From Crocinitomicaceae bacterium (GTDB lineage: Bacteria > Bacteroidota > Bacteroidia > Flavobacteriales_D > Crocinitomicaceae): a stretch of DNA of 64,000 nt. How positions within the stretch are numbered: the first letter of the stretch is position 1; each line of letters begins with the position of its first letter. The position numbers and the translations under genes were made by a program. Where the stretch lies: positions 93,588 through 157,587 of the forward strand of contig JADJYC010000009.1 of assembly GCA_016719925.1 (NCBI GenBank), written 5' to 3'. This document shows positions 38,802 to 49,152 of this stretch, in pieces. A model generated the notes under the pieces. It was not told the DNA's origin. It did no database searches and saw only the letters and a list, made by a program, of their open reading frames with translations.

Positions 38802-41800
38802 TTAAATGTCTGTGCGCATTTTCATGTTGAAGGTTTTGTAAATCCAGAGTTTGAATTTGTAGAATACAAGGTACATGGAAGGTGTGATAACCAGCGTCAG
38901 AAACGTGGCAAATGTAAGTCCGAAAATAATTGTCCAGGACATAGGACCAAAGAACATAGTATTGTCTCCTCCGATGAATATGTTTGGATTATAATCTGTG
39001 TAAAGTGTGAAGAAGTCAATATTGAATCCGGTTGCCAGAGGAATCAAACCGAGTACAGTTGTGATTGCAGTCAATAATACCGGACGTAATCTGGTTTTAC
39101 CGGCTTCAACAGTTGCTTTGATTACTTCATCCATTGGTAATAATTCATACTCTGTTAAACTTAGTTCAGCACGTTTTCTTTGTCTTAAAAGATTTGTATA
39201 GTCAATCAATACAATGGCGTTATTTACAACTACGCCGGCCAGTGAAATAATTCCAATCATGGTCATGATAATAACAAAGTCCATCTGGAAAATAACTTCA
39301 CCCAGCAATACACCAATAAAACTGAACAACGTTGCAAACATGATTACTACCGGAGAAGTAAAGGCATTGAACTGGGCAACAATAATCAGCAATACAAGGA
39401 ACATGGCTATCAAAAGTGCTTTAGAGAGAAATGCCATTTCTTTTGCCTGCTCTTCCTGTTCACCGGTGAAGTTTATTTTTACTCCTTTGGTGATTTCATT
39501 TTCTGCTTCATAATCCGCAACAAGTTCTTTCAGTTCAGCGACTACCTCGTTTGGATTTGAACCTTCAGTTACATTAGAGTAAATTGTTACAACTGGTGTA
39601 AGGTCCTTATGAACCACTGCACTGTACGTGTTTGTTGGCACCGGTTCAAGAATCATGGAACGAATTGGAATTCGTAAAATTTTTCCCTGATTGTTTCTGA
39701 AAATCAAACGCTGATTTAAAAGCGCATCGATGTCATAACGGTCTTCATTATTAAATCTGACAGCAATGTCATATGTTTCATCACCTAATTTGTAGGTTGA
39801 TATGTCTGAACCAAAAAGAGCGGTACGGATTGCATTGGCAATTTGTCCGGTAGAAGTATTGAACAATCTTGCTTTTTCACGATCAATGATTATCGGCAGT
39901 TCAGGTTTGCCGGTTTCCACATCTAATTTCAGTTTTTCAACACCTTGAACATTTTTTCTGTCTAAGAACAAGCGGATATTTTCTGCTTCAGCAATTAACT
40001 GATTATAATCCACATCACCGCTTACTTCAATATTTACCGGTGGAGCTGTTGGAGGTCCTTCATTGTTTTTATCAACTGAAACCTGAACTTCAGCAGTAAA
40101 TTTTCCTTTCAGACCTTCTGAAATTTTTTCCATGATAACACTGGTGTTGTGTTTGCCACGGTATTTAAATTCTGCAAAGTTGACTGTGATCCTTGCTTTG
40201 TGCGGCGTATTTCCCATAACAGGTCCCTGAGCAGGGTCACTTGTACCGTCACCTACTTGTGCAATAACCGATTGAATAATCCATTCTTTTTTAGGAATGC
40301 CAACTGTGTCGCCAAGGTATTCAGGCAGAATTTCTTCAGTCAGAATCCGCTCAACTTCAAGCGTTGTTTTGTTGGTCACTTTGATGTCTGTTCCAATGGG
40401 ATGCTGAATAAAAATGTTGACATAATTTGGCTGATTCTCCGGAAAGAATAAAACCTTTGGAGTAAAAACGCCAAGAATAATAAACGAGAAAAAGAATAAT
40501 CCGATTGTTCCCAAAAAGAACCAGAGCGGTCTTCTTTTATCAAGTACGTAGTGAATTAATTTTTCATAAGACAGTTCGAGTTTAACCAGAAAACCGTTCA
40601 TGAATTTATCAGCCCATGGGTTGAGCAGGTAGACAGTTGTTACGGTCAAAACGCCGCATGTAATAAAGATGTTACTCCAACCTGCTGAAACAGGTATCAG
40701 CAGCAAACCAAGTATCATAAATGCAGTTGTCCAGATTAATGTTTTACGTTTGTTTGGAGTTGGTTTGCCGATTTTCATCCACATGGCAACCATTACCGGA
40801 TTTACAACCAATGCAACAAACAAAGAAGAACTTAAAACAATAATAAGTGTGAGTGGCAGGTATTGCATAAATTCACCCATAATGCCGGGCCAAAAAGCCA
40901 GAGGTAAAAAGGCTGCCACGGTGGTTGCTGTTGACGCAATAATCGGCCAGGCAATTTCGCCAACACCCTTTCTTGCGGCTGTGAATGAATCCACACCTTC
41001 TTCCATCAGACGCTGAACGTTTTCAACAACCACAATTCCGTTATCCACCAACATTCCAAGAGCAAGAACCAAAGAGAAGAGTACCATGGTATTTAATGTG
41101 ATATCCATAGAGTCAAGAATCAAAAATGACATCAGCATGGACATTGGAATTGCAATTCCTACAAACAGGGAATTTCTTACTCCCAGAAAGAAAAGTAAAA
41201 CACCTACCACAAGTATGACACCAAAAATGATTGAGTTTTCCAGGTTGGAAACCATGTCAATTGTTTTATCAGACTGGTCATTGGTAATTGAAATATCCAC
41301 ACCGTCAGGAATGGTATTATTTACTTTTACCTGATAAATCAGTTCATGAATTTTCTGTGAGGCTGTCAAAAGATTTTGTCCGCTGCGTTTTTTTTACATC
41401 CAGCATGACAACTGTTTTCCTCTTTCACGGGCATATGAAGTGGTGTCTGCATCCCCAAAATGGACATCAGCAACATCTCTCAGATAAACCGGTTTGTATT
41501 CTTCTTGTTTTACAATAACACCGGCAATTTCATCCGCCGTTTTAAATTCTCCTTCAATTTTTACAGTTCGTTTGGTTGATCCGTCCAGAAATTCTCCACC
41601 TGACATCGTCAGATTTTCCTGCTGAATGGCTGACTGAATATCACCGAATGAAACATCCACCGCTTCTGCTTTTTTAGGATCCACTTCAATAATCATTTCA
41701 CGCTCCTGAGTACCACGAATATCAACCCCGCTTATTTCTTCCATTTCCTCAATCTGATCTTCCAGAATTTCAGCATACTCATTTAACTGAGTGATGGAAT

Positions 41801-42280
41801 AATCATTGGAAGAAAGATTGATATTCAGAATTGGCATTTCAGAAATGTCCATTTCAAAAATGTTTGGTTCAACCGGTAAGTCTGTCGGGAAATCTTTTTT
41901 CGATCTTGCCTTGTCAACGGCGTCTTTACCTCCTGCAATGCCTGTTTGGGTGTGACGACAAAATCGAATTTGACGCGGATAGATGCATAACCATCAATAG
42001 AAGTTGAAGTAATTTCATCCACGTTTTTGATGGAGTGAAGTTCTTTTTCTATCGGATCGGTAATTTTTTCTGCAATGATTTCAGGTGAGTTTCCGGGATA
42101 AGCCACACCGACATAAATTTCCGGAATCTGTAATTCCGGAAAACTCTCATTCGGCATGCTGGTATATGCACCCAGCCCGGCAAGAAATATGATGAATGAA
42201 ATCAGGTAGACCGTTTTGCGGTTGTTGACCGCCCAGGTGGTTATCCCGAATTCTTTTTGATTTTCAATATTGTTGCTCAT
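38802..42280 (-). CDS. RND efflux pump permease (AcrB/HAE type), frame broken
   Basis: Inner-membrane proton-driven efflux permease of about 1,155 residues, the pump of a tripartite exporter. Seen are the N-terminal helix (NRKTVYLISFIIFLAGLG), porter-domain segments (ISEMPILNINLSS, LRDVADVHFGDADT), and the central helices with ALGMLVDNGIVVVENV, where the first of the two proton-relay Asp of AcrB is kept and the second is Asn. The second half repeats the pattern (ISLAGVVVNNAIVLIDY). Frameshifts occur near 41890 (restoring the segment before ISEMPI) and near 41390 in a poly-T run. It lies 8 bases after the adaptor gene. Substrates are unknown. Confidence 0.9.
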
Positions 42281-42288
42281 GGTTAATC

Positions 42289-43429
42289 TTATTGAAGTTT
42301 AACTTTATCTGACTCAGTGATTCCTTTTGCACCTGACAATACAATCTGATCACCCTGATTCAATGAGCCTGCAACAACAGGAACGACACAAGATTCACCT
42401 CGATACGATTTTTCAATGGTCACAAAAACTTTTTCAAGACTATATAAATCTCCTTCTCCTTTTGAAAGTTTGAAAACATAATTGTTGTTTTTAGTATCCT
42501 GAAGAATGGATTCTGTCTGAACAACCAATGCGTTTTTTCTTGTGAAATCAACCACATTTACTTTTGGCCAGCATGTTTGCCATCAGAATGGAGTTGTTTT
42601 TAATTTCAACCTGAATTTTGAAAGTTCTGTTTACCGGATCAATGAAGTTTCCTTTATAACTCACGACTCCTGAAATAGCTGTGTCGTTCATAGCAGGGAT
42701 AACCAAATCAACCGGAGTACCCAAACCAACGTTGGCTAATAAGTTTTCAGCAAGACTTGCAGCGATTGTAATGTTTTTATTATTCACGATGCGCATGGTT
42801 GGTGTCATAGGACTTGCCATATCTCCAAGACTTACCATAATCTCATCTACCACACCAGAAAAAGGAGCGCGTATAATTGTTTTACCTTGTTGTGAACGCA
42901 TGGTTTTCAGTTTTTGCTCGAGTGCTTTTTTCTGATTTTTTGCCTGTTCATATTCTATTTCAACACCTACGCCTTCATCCATTAATTTCTGCTGTTTGTC
43001 CAGCATGTAATTTGCCATTTCAAGAGAGGTTTCAATCTCATCAATGGTTGATGCCAGAATTTCAGAATCAATGGTAATCAGTGCCTGACCCTGAGAAACT
43101 TTTTGTCCCTCACGTACGTGAATAGTTCTGATCACACCCTGAGATTCTGCAGTCAGAATTACATTTTCATCTGTTTCAACAGAACCCTGTACTTCTACTT
43201 TGTGCACAAAATCTTTCTGTTGAACGGCTGATGCGGTTACTATTGGAATCAGAACTTCTTTTGCTGTATCAAGCAAAGCAATCTGTTCATTGATAAGTGC
43301 AAGTTCATTTTTTAGTGAGTCGCGTTTAGCCTTTAATTTTTCCAGTTCATTGTCTGACTGAACTGAACCGCCGCATGATACAAGTAGTACAGAAGCAAGT
43401 ACGGCTGAGGTGTATAATCTGATATTCAT
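42289..43429 (-). CDS. RND efflux periplasmic adaptor (HlyD/MFP), frame broken
   Basis: Lipoprotein adaptor of about 375 residues linking the pump to the outer-membrane channel. The signal ends VLLVSC. Residues 26-55 are coiled coil (ELEKLKAKRDSLKNELALIN). The lipoyl halves follow (VILTAESQGVIRTIHVREGQ and TIIRAPFSGVVDEIMVSLGD), then a beta-barrel with GTPVDLVIPAMNDTAISG. The frame breaks near 42560; it resumes VDFTRKNALVVQTESILQD. Order in the operon is tetR, tolC, adaptor, pump, the common Bacteroidota arrangement. Confidence 0.88.
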
Positions 43430-43450
43430 TTGAGTTGGATTAGGTAATTT

Positions 43451-44792
43451 TTATTGATTGTATAATTTGTCTAACTGAATTTTGTAAGTAAGCATTTGCA
43501 TGACAGCTCCTATATAATTTCCCTGTGCAGTCAGCAGCTGAGATTGCAATTGTGTCAGATTCATTCCTGATACTGAACCAATGTCTTTTCTTTTTAATTC
43601 GTTGTTATAAATTTTTTCTGCCAGATCAATGTTCATCTTTTCAATTTTCATCATTTGATATGCATTTTCAAATCCGGCTTTTAACTGAAGCTCCTGAAAT
43701 TTTAACTGATCTTCTAAACTTTTAAGCGTGTTTGCATCCTGATCAAGTTTTATTTCTGCCTGCTGAACACGCATTAATTTCTGACCGCTTGATGTGATTG
43801 GAATTTGTACTGAAACTCCCCATACTGTAGTTGGATACCATGGCTGATCTTCAAAAAAGCTGAATTCATTTCTGTAAGCATTTTGTGAATGAGTAAAAAT
43901 GCACCAACTGACGGAAGGTATTTTGCTTTTTCATTGCGCAGATTATATCCGTCTAATTGTTGCTGCTGTTCCATCAGAATATAATTCTGATTTTGTGCAA
44001 CGTTGAATTCTTCCGTTACAGGATTTGCCTGTTCAATAGAAGCGAGTACCTGATCCAGATTTTCCGTCAGTGTAATTGATTTATCAAAATCATAGCCCAT
44101 TTGCAGTTTCAGCAGATTACGGGCAATTTCAGTTTGTCTGAAAGCATTCTGTCTTGTAGATAAAATTCTGTTATAGGCCAGTTCAAGCTGCATGACTTCT
44201 TCTGGTTTGATCATTCCGTTTTTTTCAAATATTTCAACTTCTTTCCAGAGTTTTTGTGTATTGATCAAAACAGAGTCAACCAGCGAAAGATTTTTATCAG
44301 CTACAAGTACATTATAATATGCTTCCCTTACCATGGCTTTAATTTCGGTTTTGGAATTTGAAATAGCCGTTTCAGCCATGAGACTGTAGAATTTACAAAC
44401 TGCAAACCAATGATGTATGAACCATCAAAAACCAGCTGGTTAACATTAAAAGTAAGTGAGCTGCTGTATTTCTGTCCCATCTGAAAGGTCATTACTTCTC
44501 CGGGCTGCGCGTTTGGATTAAACAGCGTTGCATCAACAACAGAAGTAGGAATGTCAATCAGATTCTGGAAATTTCCGTTGGCACTTACCTGAGGCAATCC
44601 CATGGCAGTTGTTTCCCATATTTTTTTCTGCGCGGCTTCATAGCGTAGCATTGCATTCAGCACTTTGGCATTATTGTTTACGCCATACTCTTCTGCTTCA
44701 GCAAGTGAAAAAGCAGATTGATCCTGAGCAAATCCGATAAACGAAAAGCAAAGTGAAAAGAGTGTAAGAGTTTTGGGGTTAGTTATTTTCAT
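43451..44792 (-). CDS. TolC-family outer-membrane efflux protein, frame broken
   Basis: Outer-membrane channel of about 445 residues. After the signal peptide (LFSLCFSFIGFAQ), FSLAEAEEYGVNNNAKVLNA opens the first helical hairpin. Long alpha-helical stretches follow (REAYYNVLVADKNLSLVDSV, QLQSQLLTAQGNYIGAVMQM), as in the TolC coiled-coil barrel. The frame breaks near 44380 and again near 43870, with coding continuing in each case to the end at LDKLYNQ. The start overlaps the end of the tetR gene by 14 bases. It forms the exit channel for the adaptor and pump encoded downstream. Confidence 0.87.
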
Positions 44793-45396
44793 TTTGTTTA
44801 GTTAATTCATTTAGATATTCAAGTCCGTTATTATTTGCAATTCCCCTTAAGTGATAGGAGAAAAATTCCTGATAGATTAAGTCAAGCTTGTCGTGAGAGT
44901 CAGGAAAAATATCTCCCAGCATAATGTGATCAATGGTTGCCAGATAAATAGTTGCCACTACTTCAATATTGATATCTGATCTGTAAAGTCCCTGTTTAAT
45001 TCCTCTCTGAAGATTATCAGTAACACACCCTTTTACAAATTCACGTTTGTGAGCATTCATCATTTTTAATGCGTTGGGGTGATATTTGGCCAGGTCAAAA
45101 AAGATAGACGGATGTATTTTTTTTAATTCCTGTGCAACTGATGTACTGATTGCAAGCATCTCATCAATTGCATTTTCATTGGTTTTTGAAATTTCACCCA
45201 TGCGGCAAACTTCACCTTCATGTTCTAACAAAACACAAAGCTCAACCAGTTCATTTTTATCTGCAACGTAAGAATAAAGTGTCTTCTTGGATATACCCAG
45301 TTGTCTGGCCATCTCATCCATGGTTACACTCTTGATACCATACTTCAGATAGATGGCAGTAGCTTGTGTAATCAGTTCCCTCTTTTTTTCATCCAT
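44779..45396 (-). CDS. TetR/AcrR family transcriptional regulator
   Basis: DNA-binding regulator of 205 residues, first gene of the efflux operon. The helix-turn-helix spans about residues 8-52, with AIYLKYGIKSVTMDEMARQL and GISKKTLYSYVADKNELV. The ligand-binding domain is all-helical and unassigned. Its place at the head of the operon, 180 bases from the divergent RNase H gene, suggests autoregulation and control of the pump, as is usual for AcrR-like proteins (inference). I saw no clear operator palindrome in the gap. The frame is intact. Confidence 0.9.
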   Translation of the reverse strand: MDEKKRELITQATAIYLKYGIKSVTMDEMARQLGISKKTLYSYVADKNELVELCVLLEHEGEVCRMGEISKTNENAIDEMLAISTSVAQELKKIHPSIFFDLAKYHPNALKMMNAHKREFVKGCVTDNLQRGIKQGLYRSDINIEVVATIYLATIDHIMLGDIFPDSHDKLDLIYQEFFSYHLRGIANNNGLEYLNELTKQNENN

Positions 45397-45576
45397 GGCG
45401 CAAAGATATATACTTTTTAAACTTTGGAAACATTTTTAAGAATTTTTGTTTCCTGAGTTTCTATGAATTTTAAGTTTATGTAAATCAATGACATATATTC
45501 TTCAATCAAAACCGTTTTATTCTTAATGACCCATAAACTCTTTAAATGAATCGCTATTTTTACCTTAGCAACCAAC

Positions 45577-46385
45577 ATGTCAAAAGAGAAGAAATATTAT
45601 GTGGTTTGGCAGGGCAATTCTCCGGGTATTTATGGAAGCTGGGAAGATTGTCAGCGTGAAATAAAAGGATATCCGGATGCTAAATTCAAATCGTTCACCA
45701 ATTTGGAAGAAGCAAGAAAGGCTTTTAAAGATCCTGAATCAGTCAAAAGTGAACCTAAAAAAAATATTTCTACGTAGTGTGGAATGGTCATAAAACCGGA
45801 GTTTTTGAAAGCTGGACAGAAACACAGAAATCAATTACCGGATTTCCAAAACCACTTTATAAAACTTTTGGAAGTAAAACGTTAGCTGAAAAGGCATTTG
45901 CTGAAGGACCTGAAAATTACAGAGACGGACGCTTTAACAAAACAATAGATCTGGATGCAAAACTACTGCGAAAAATCGGCAAACCCATTGAACTGAGTTT
46001 ATGTGTTGATGCGGCCTGCAATGGTAAGGGAGATATGGAGTATCAGGAGTGTGGATGATTAATAAAGATGTTGTATTTAAACAGGGCCTTATAAAAGGGT
46101 TCCAATAATATTGGTGAATTTCTTGCGTTGGTACATGCATTGGCTTATCTGAACAAACAACGAGATGAAAAGCTGAAGAATATGATGATTTATACCGATT
46201 CAAAAATTGCCATGAGCTGGATCAGACAAAAAAAGTGTCACACTAAAAAATCACCTTCATCTGAGGTGCAGAATCTGATTCAGCGTGCTGAAAAATGGCT
46301 GCATGAAAACAGATTCAGCAACAAAATTGCAAAGTGGGAAACAAAAGTGTGGGGAGAAATTCCGGCAGACTTTGGCAGAAAATGA
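45577..46385 (+). CDS. rnhA: Ribonuclease H with two viroplasmin-like domains, frame broken
   Basis: Enzyme of about 265 residues that cuts RNA in RNA-DNA hybrids. Residues 6-50 (KKYYVVWQGNSPGIYGSWED) form one hybrid-binding (viroplasmin/HBD) domain. A second copy follows (YVVWNGHKTGVFESWTETQ). The catalytic domain then shows ELSLCVDAACNG (Asp), NIGEFLALVHAL (Glu) and MIYTDSKIAMSW (Asp). Frameshifts at about 45765 (8-A run), 46045 and 46100 are sequence errors by the homology test. The start codon of the START protein overlaps the stop by 4 bases (ATGA), so they are coupled. Confidence 0.85.
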
Positions 46386-46990
46386 TTTTCAGAATTTCAC
46401 ATATCGTTTTAGTTTTTTGTTTTTTTCAGGTGACTTATCTGTTTGCTGATTCAGATTGGGTTCCAGCCAAGGACGAAGACGGAATAAAAGTTTATACACG
46501 TCAGGTTGATGGCTGGGATGTACATGAGTTCAAAGTGATTTGTGTAATGAACGTGAAGCGATATATTATTTATGAAACATTAATTGATGTGGTGAAATAT
46601 CCGCAATGGTATCCTGACATAGTTGAATCAGAATTGTGTAAAAAAATTTCAGAGACAGAATTTTATTGTTATTCCAAAATGGATATTCCGTGGCCGTCAG
46701 ATGACAGAGATGGCGAGTGCCACATAAAAGTAACACACAACAAAGAAGAAAAAGTGACACTGATAAATATGACTGTTGTGGAAAAATACAAATCAAAAGC
46801 AGACGGTTATGTGCGCATGACAAGAGGAAAAGGATTCTGGAAACTAACCAGTAAAGGTGAAGGTTGTGTGGTGCATTATCAATATCTGAGTGATCCGGGA
46901 GGAAGTATGCCTTCGTGGCTGATCAATATGTTTATTGTGGATAATCCCTATAACACAGTGAAAGCGTTGCGTGATCGGGTTGGTGGTTGA
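46382..46990 (+). CDS. START domain lipid-binding protein
   Basis: Secreted or periplasmic protein of 203 residues with a signal peptide (MIFRISHIVLVFCFFQVTYLFA). The START fold is recognisable by SDWVPAKDEDGIKVYTRQV at the front, KYPQWYPDIVESE in the middle, and WPSDDRDGECHIKV and YLSDPGGSMPSWLINMF at the end. START domains bind lipids or sterols in a deep pocket. The ATG at 46382 overlaps the RNase H stop. Role unknown. Confidence 0.8.
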   Translation: MIFRISHIVLVFCFFQVTYLFADSDWVPAKDEDGIKVYTRQVDGWDVHEFKVICVMNVKRYIIYETLIDVVKYPQWYPDIVESELCKKISETEFYCYSKMDIPWPSDDRDGECHIKVTHNKEEKVTLINMTVVEKYKSKADGYVRMTRGKGFWKLTSKGEGCVVHYQYLSDPGGSMPSWLINMFIVDNPYNTVKALRDRVGG

Positions 46991-46993
46991 TCG

Positions 46994-47130
46994 TTTTTTG
47001 GTTGATGAGTTGATGGTTGAGAGTTGATTGTTGAAAGTTGATGAGTTGAGAGTTGATTGTTGAAAGTTGATGATTGAAAGTTGATGGTTGAGAGTTGATT
47101 GTTGAAAATTGATGAGTTGATAAGTTGATG
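46994..47130 (+). repeat. Degenerate GTTGA-rich tandem repeats
   Basis: Low-complexity tract built from TTGA/GTTGAT words. A 28-base unit, starting TTGAGAGTTGATTG, occurs three times at 47017-47044, 47046-47073 and 47088-47115 (one mismatch). It lies in the 310-base gene-free gap after the START gene. The array is not CRISPR-like, because units abut without uniform spacers. Confidence 0.75.
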
Positions 47131-47248
47131 GTTTTTGAAGTTCCTTTTTTAGGTTTTTAGACTCCACCTCCATTTTGTTGCGTCGGACAAGCTTTAGGAT
47201 TTTTTACTATTTAATGTATTCATCCTAACGTTTGATTTTAAAAATTCT

Positions 47249-47302
47249 TGCCCCTTAGCCCTCTGCCCTTTGTCCTTAGCCCTCTGTCCTTAGCCCTCCT
47301 TC
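47249..47302 (+). repeat. CCTTAGCCCTCTG short tandem repeats
   Basis: The word CCTTAGCCCTC(TG) appears three times within 54 bases, much more GC-rich than the surroundings. It ends next to the stop of the minus-strand membrane protein gene. The rest of the gap between this and the GTTGA tract shows nothing else I can name. Confidence 0.6.
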
Positions 47303-47806
47303 ACTTCCTATAAAACAACCAATACCCGGTAGCAAAATAAAGCGTGGCAGCAAGCAGTAAAACAAAATCAAAAAGATAATTCGTTGGCCATATATGCCAG
47401 TCCAAGAACAAAAAAGTAATGATGTAAGTGCTTGCGTTGGAAAAAATGTAAAGCAGAAAACCTATTTTTTTCTTTCTCCAGATCAGAATCAAACCAACCA
47501 GAGAAACAGAGAATACAATTAACTGAATTAACGAATGAATCCAAAGATAGGTAGTGATGTTTCCCGGAAGTAACATCTGGTATTTACCGCCGATTCTGTT
47601 AAATGCCGAATCAAGTTCATTGGCCTTATCCAGATTTTCCATCAGCGTCAGGGATAAAAATGTCAGCAGATGCCATGAAAAAAATAGAACCAGATACACA
47701 ATCCAAGAGCAACACTTATCTGCGTAAGCATGTTTGGTTTTTCAGTTCCGACAATAAAAATCCAGATGCGTTGCGGAATATTTATTTTCTGGATTTTTTC
47801 AAGCAT
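47301..47806 (-). CDS. Hypothetical four-helix membrane protein
   Basis: Integral membrane protein of about 168 residues. Four hydrophobic helices are visible: IWLVLFFSWHLLTFLSLTLM, LIQLIVFSVSLVGLILIW, FLLYIFSNASTYIITFLFL and FDFVLLLAATLYFATGYWLF. The long frame begins at 47699. Upstream coding in a neighbouring frame from ATG 47806 (MLEKIQKINIPQRIWIF) ends in CIWFYFFHG, which overlaps the same helix, so one indel near 47690 joins them. I know no family. The nearby C-rich repeat sits at its 3' end. Confidence 0.55.
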
Positions 47807-47863
47807 GAACCAAAATTACAAAAAGACAGACAGATTGAACAAAATCAATGCAAATACATCCAA

Positions 47864-47896
47864 TTGGTTTTATAACATTCATAAATGCTACATTTG
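47864..47896 (+). promoter_or_regulatory. Candidate promoter of the DinB gene
   Basis: TTGG at 47864-47867 and TACATTTG at 47889-47896 fit the Bacteroidota -33/-7 pattern with spacing of about 22 bases. The DinB start codon is 18 bases downstream. Confidence 0.45.
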
Positions 47897-47913
47897 ATCC
47901 AAACAAAATTCAT

Positions 47914-48372
47914 ATGAATTCGCAACTTGAAATTTTTACACAGGGAAGACAAAATATTCTGAAACTGACTGAAGAATTATCATTGGATCAGCTGAATAAA
48001 ATTCCGGACGGATTTACCGGAAACATCATCTGGCACATGGGGCACCTGGTTTCAACGCAGCAAGGTTTGTTATACCGGTTAAGCGGATTAGAAATGAATC
48101 TGGAAGCTTCTTTCATTGACAAATACAAAAAAGGAGCTGTTCCTCAAAGTCCGGCTGATCAGGCTGAACTGGAATATATAAAAAAGGAACTAATTGCTCA
48201 GACTGATAAACTCAAAAGTGATTTTGCTCAGCAAAAGTTTAAAAATTATACTACCTATCCAACAAGCTTTGGATATACAATGAATACGTTTGATGAAGCA
48301 CTGAATTTTGTACTGATACATGAGGGGATGCATATTGGTTATATTATGGCAATGCGGAGGTTGGTAAAATGA
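47914..48372 (+). CDS. DinB family protein
   Basis: Soluble four-helix protein of 152 residues in the DinB/YfiT metal-dependent superfamily. The three metal-binding His are plausible in NIIWHMGHL and NFVLIHEGMHIGYIM. GLLYRLSGLEMNLEASFIDKY lies between the conserved helices. Members include bacillithiol or mycothiol transferases and damage-inducible proteins; no substrate can be assigned. The start ATG 47914 is chosen because the longer frame from 47848 has no domain sequence. The frame is intact. Confidence 0.82.
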   Translation: MNSQLEIFTQGRQNILKLTEELSLDQLNKIPDGFTGNIIWHMGHLVSTQQGLLYRLSGLEMNLEASFIDKYKKGAVPQSPADQAELEYIKKELIAQTDKLKSDFAQQKFKNYTTYPTSFGYTMNTFDEALNFVLIHEGMHIGYIMAMRRLVK

Positions 48373-48456
48373 TGTTTGACTGTTACTGATTATTATTTCA
48401 GAAATATTTTAAATTCATAAAGGAATCGCTATCAGCGGGCCTGTTAATTTTCTTCA

Positions 48457-49149
48457 ATGAGAATATATTTTTACATACTGGTATTAACTTTTCTGGTCTC
48501 TTGTTCAGTTGGATCTCATTCTAATTTCAACAAACAAAAATATACTGATCTGAAGCCGGTTCAGAATACAGATTATGTTCAGGCAAATGATGAATTGATA
48601 AACAATCAGAAGTCATACATTGACTTTGAAGAAGGGACCAACTTCAATGATGAAATAAATTTGCATTCTGAAAATTCGGATGAATATACAGTTACTCAAT
48701 CAGGAGAGCCAATTGAAGAAACATTTATTGAGTCTGAAGTTGAATCAACAGAGGATCAGGAACAGACAAAACCAGTAATGAAACATGGCGGTAATCCAAA
48801 AGATTTTGAGAAATTGAGTGATGAAGAGAAACAACAAGCACTTACAAGTTTTAACCGGATTTTTAATAATGGGCTGATTTTATTTTTGTTTGGGATCTTA
48901 TTGGCCTTAGGTTCTTTTTCAGCTTTTTTTCTGTTGATCGGAACTGCTTTTTTTGTTTTTGTTGTTTGGATTATGAGTTTTGTTGCATTGAACAAAGTAA
49001 GAAGAATTAATGTGCATAACCAGCAAGTATCAATGATGCATAAAATCAGATTGGCTCAGATTGTTTGTGGAATAGGGGTTGCTGTTTGTATTATTACAAT
49101 ATTGGGAGGAATAGTTTTAGGGATTTTATTGCTGGCTAAAGTAATTTGA
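48457..49149 (+). CDS. Array lipoprotein 1 with C-terminal membrane helices
   Basis: First lipoprotein of the alternating array; 230 residues. The signal is MRIYFYILVLTFLVSC with Cys16, followed at once by the motif NFNKQKYTDLK. Residues about 35-115 are acidic and disordered-looking. Then comes KDFEKLSDEEKQQALTSF, a short helix-turn, and three hydrophobic helices (ILFLFGILLALGSFSAFFLL, FFVFVVWIMSFVALNKV, IVCGIGVAVCIITILGGIVL). Lipidation plus membrane helices is unusual: the N-terminus would be outside and the helices in the inner membrane. The next gene begins 3 bases after the stop. No known family; DUF4190-like helices are a possible comparison. Confidence 0.72.
   Translation: MRIYFYILVLTFLVSCSVGSHSNFNKQKYTDLKPVQNTDYVQANDELINNQKSYIDFEEGTNFNDEINLHSENSDEYTVTQSGEPIEETFIESEVESTEDQEQTKPVMKHGGNPKDFEKLSDEEKQQALTSFNRIFNNGLILFLFGILLALGSFSAFFLLIGTAFFVFVVWIMSFVALNKVRRINVHNQQVSMMHKIRLAQIVCGIGVAVCIITILGGIVLGILLLAKVI
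48801..48880 (+). repeat. DNA block shared with 50577-50656
   Basis: This 80-base block recurs at about 50577-50656 with only three differences by eye, although flanking DNA differs much more. It encodes DFEKLSDEEKQxALTSFNRI in both lipoproteins. This implies recent duplication or gene conversion of the C-terminal module. Confidence 0.7.
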
Positions 49150-49152
49150 CTT

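Noticed and set aside
46994..47130. CRISPR array
   Set aside because: The repeat units are degenerate, touch each other, and have no equal-length unique spacers. No cas genes are near.
46566..47173. Minus-strand open frames opposite the START gene and the GTTGA repeats
   Set aside because: Low-complexity translation and shadow frames of real genes; no start signal or homology pattern.
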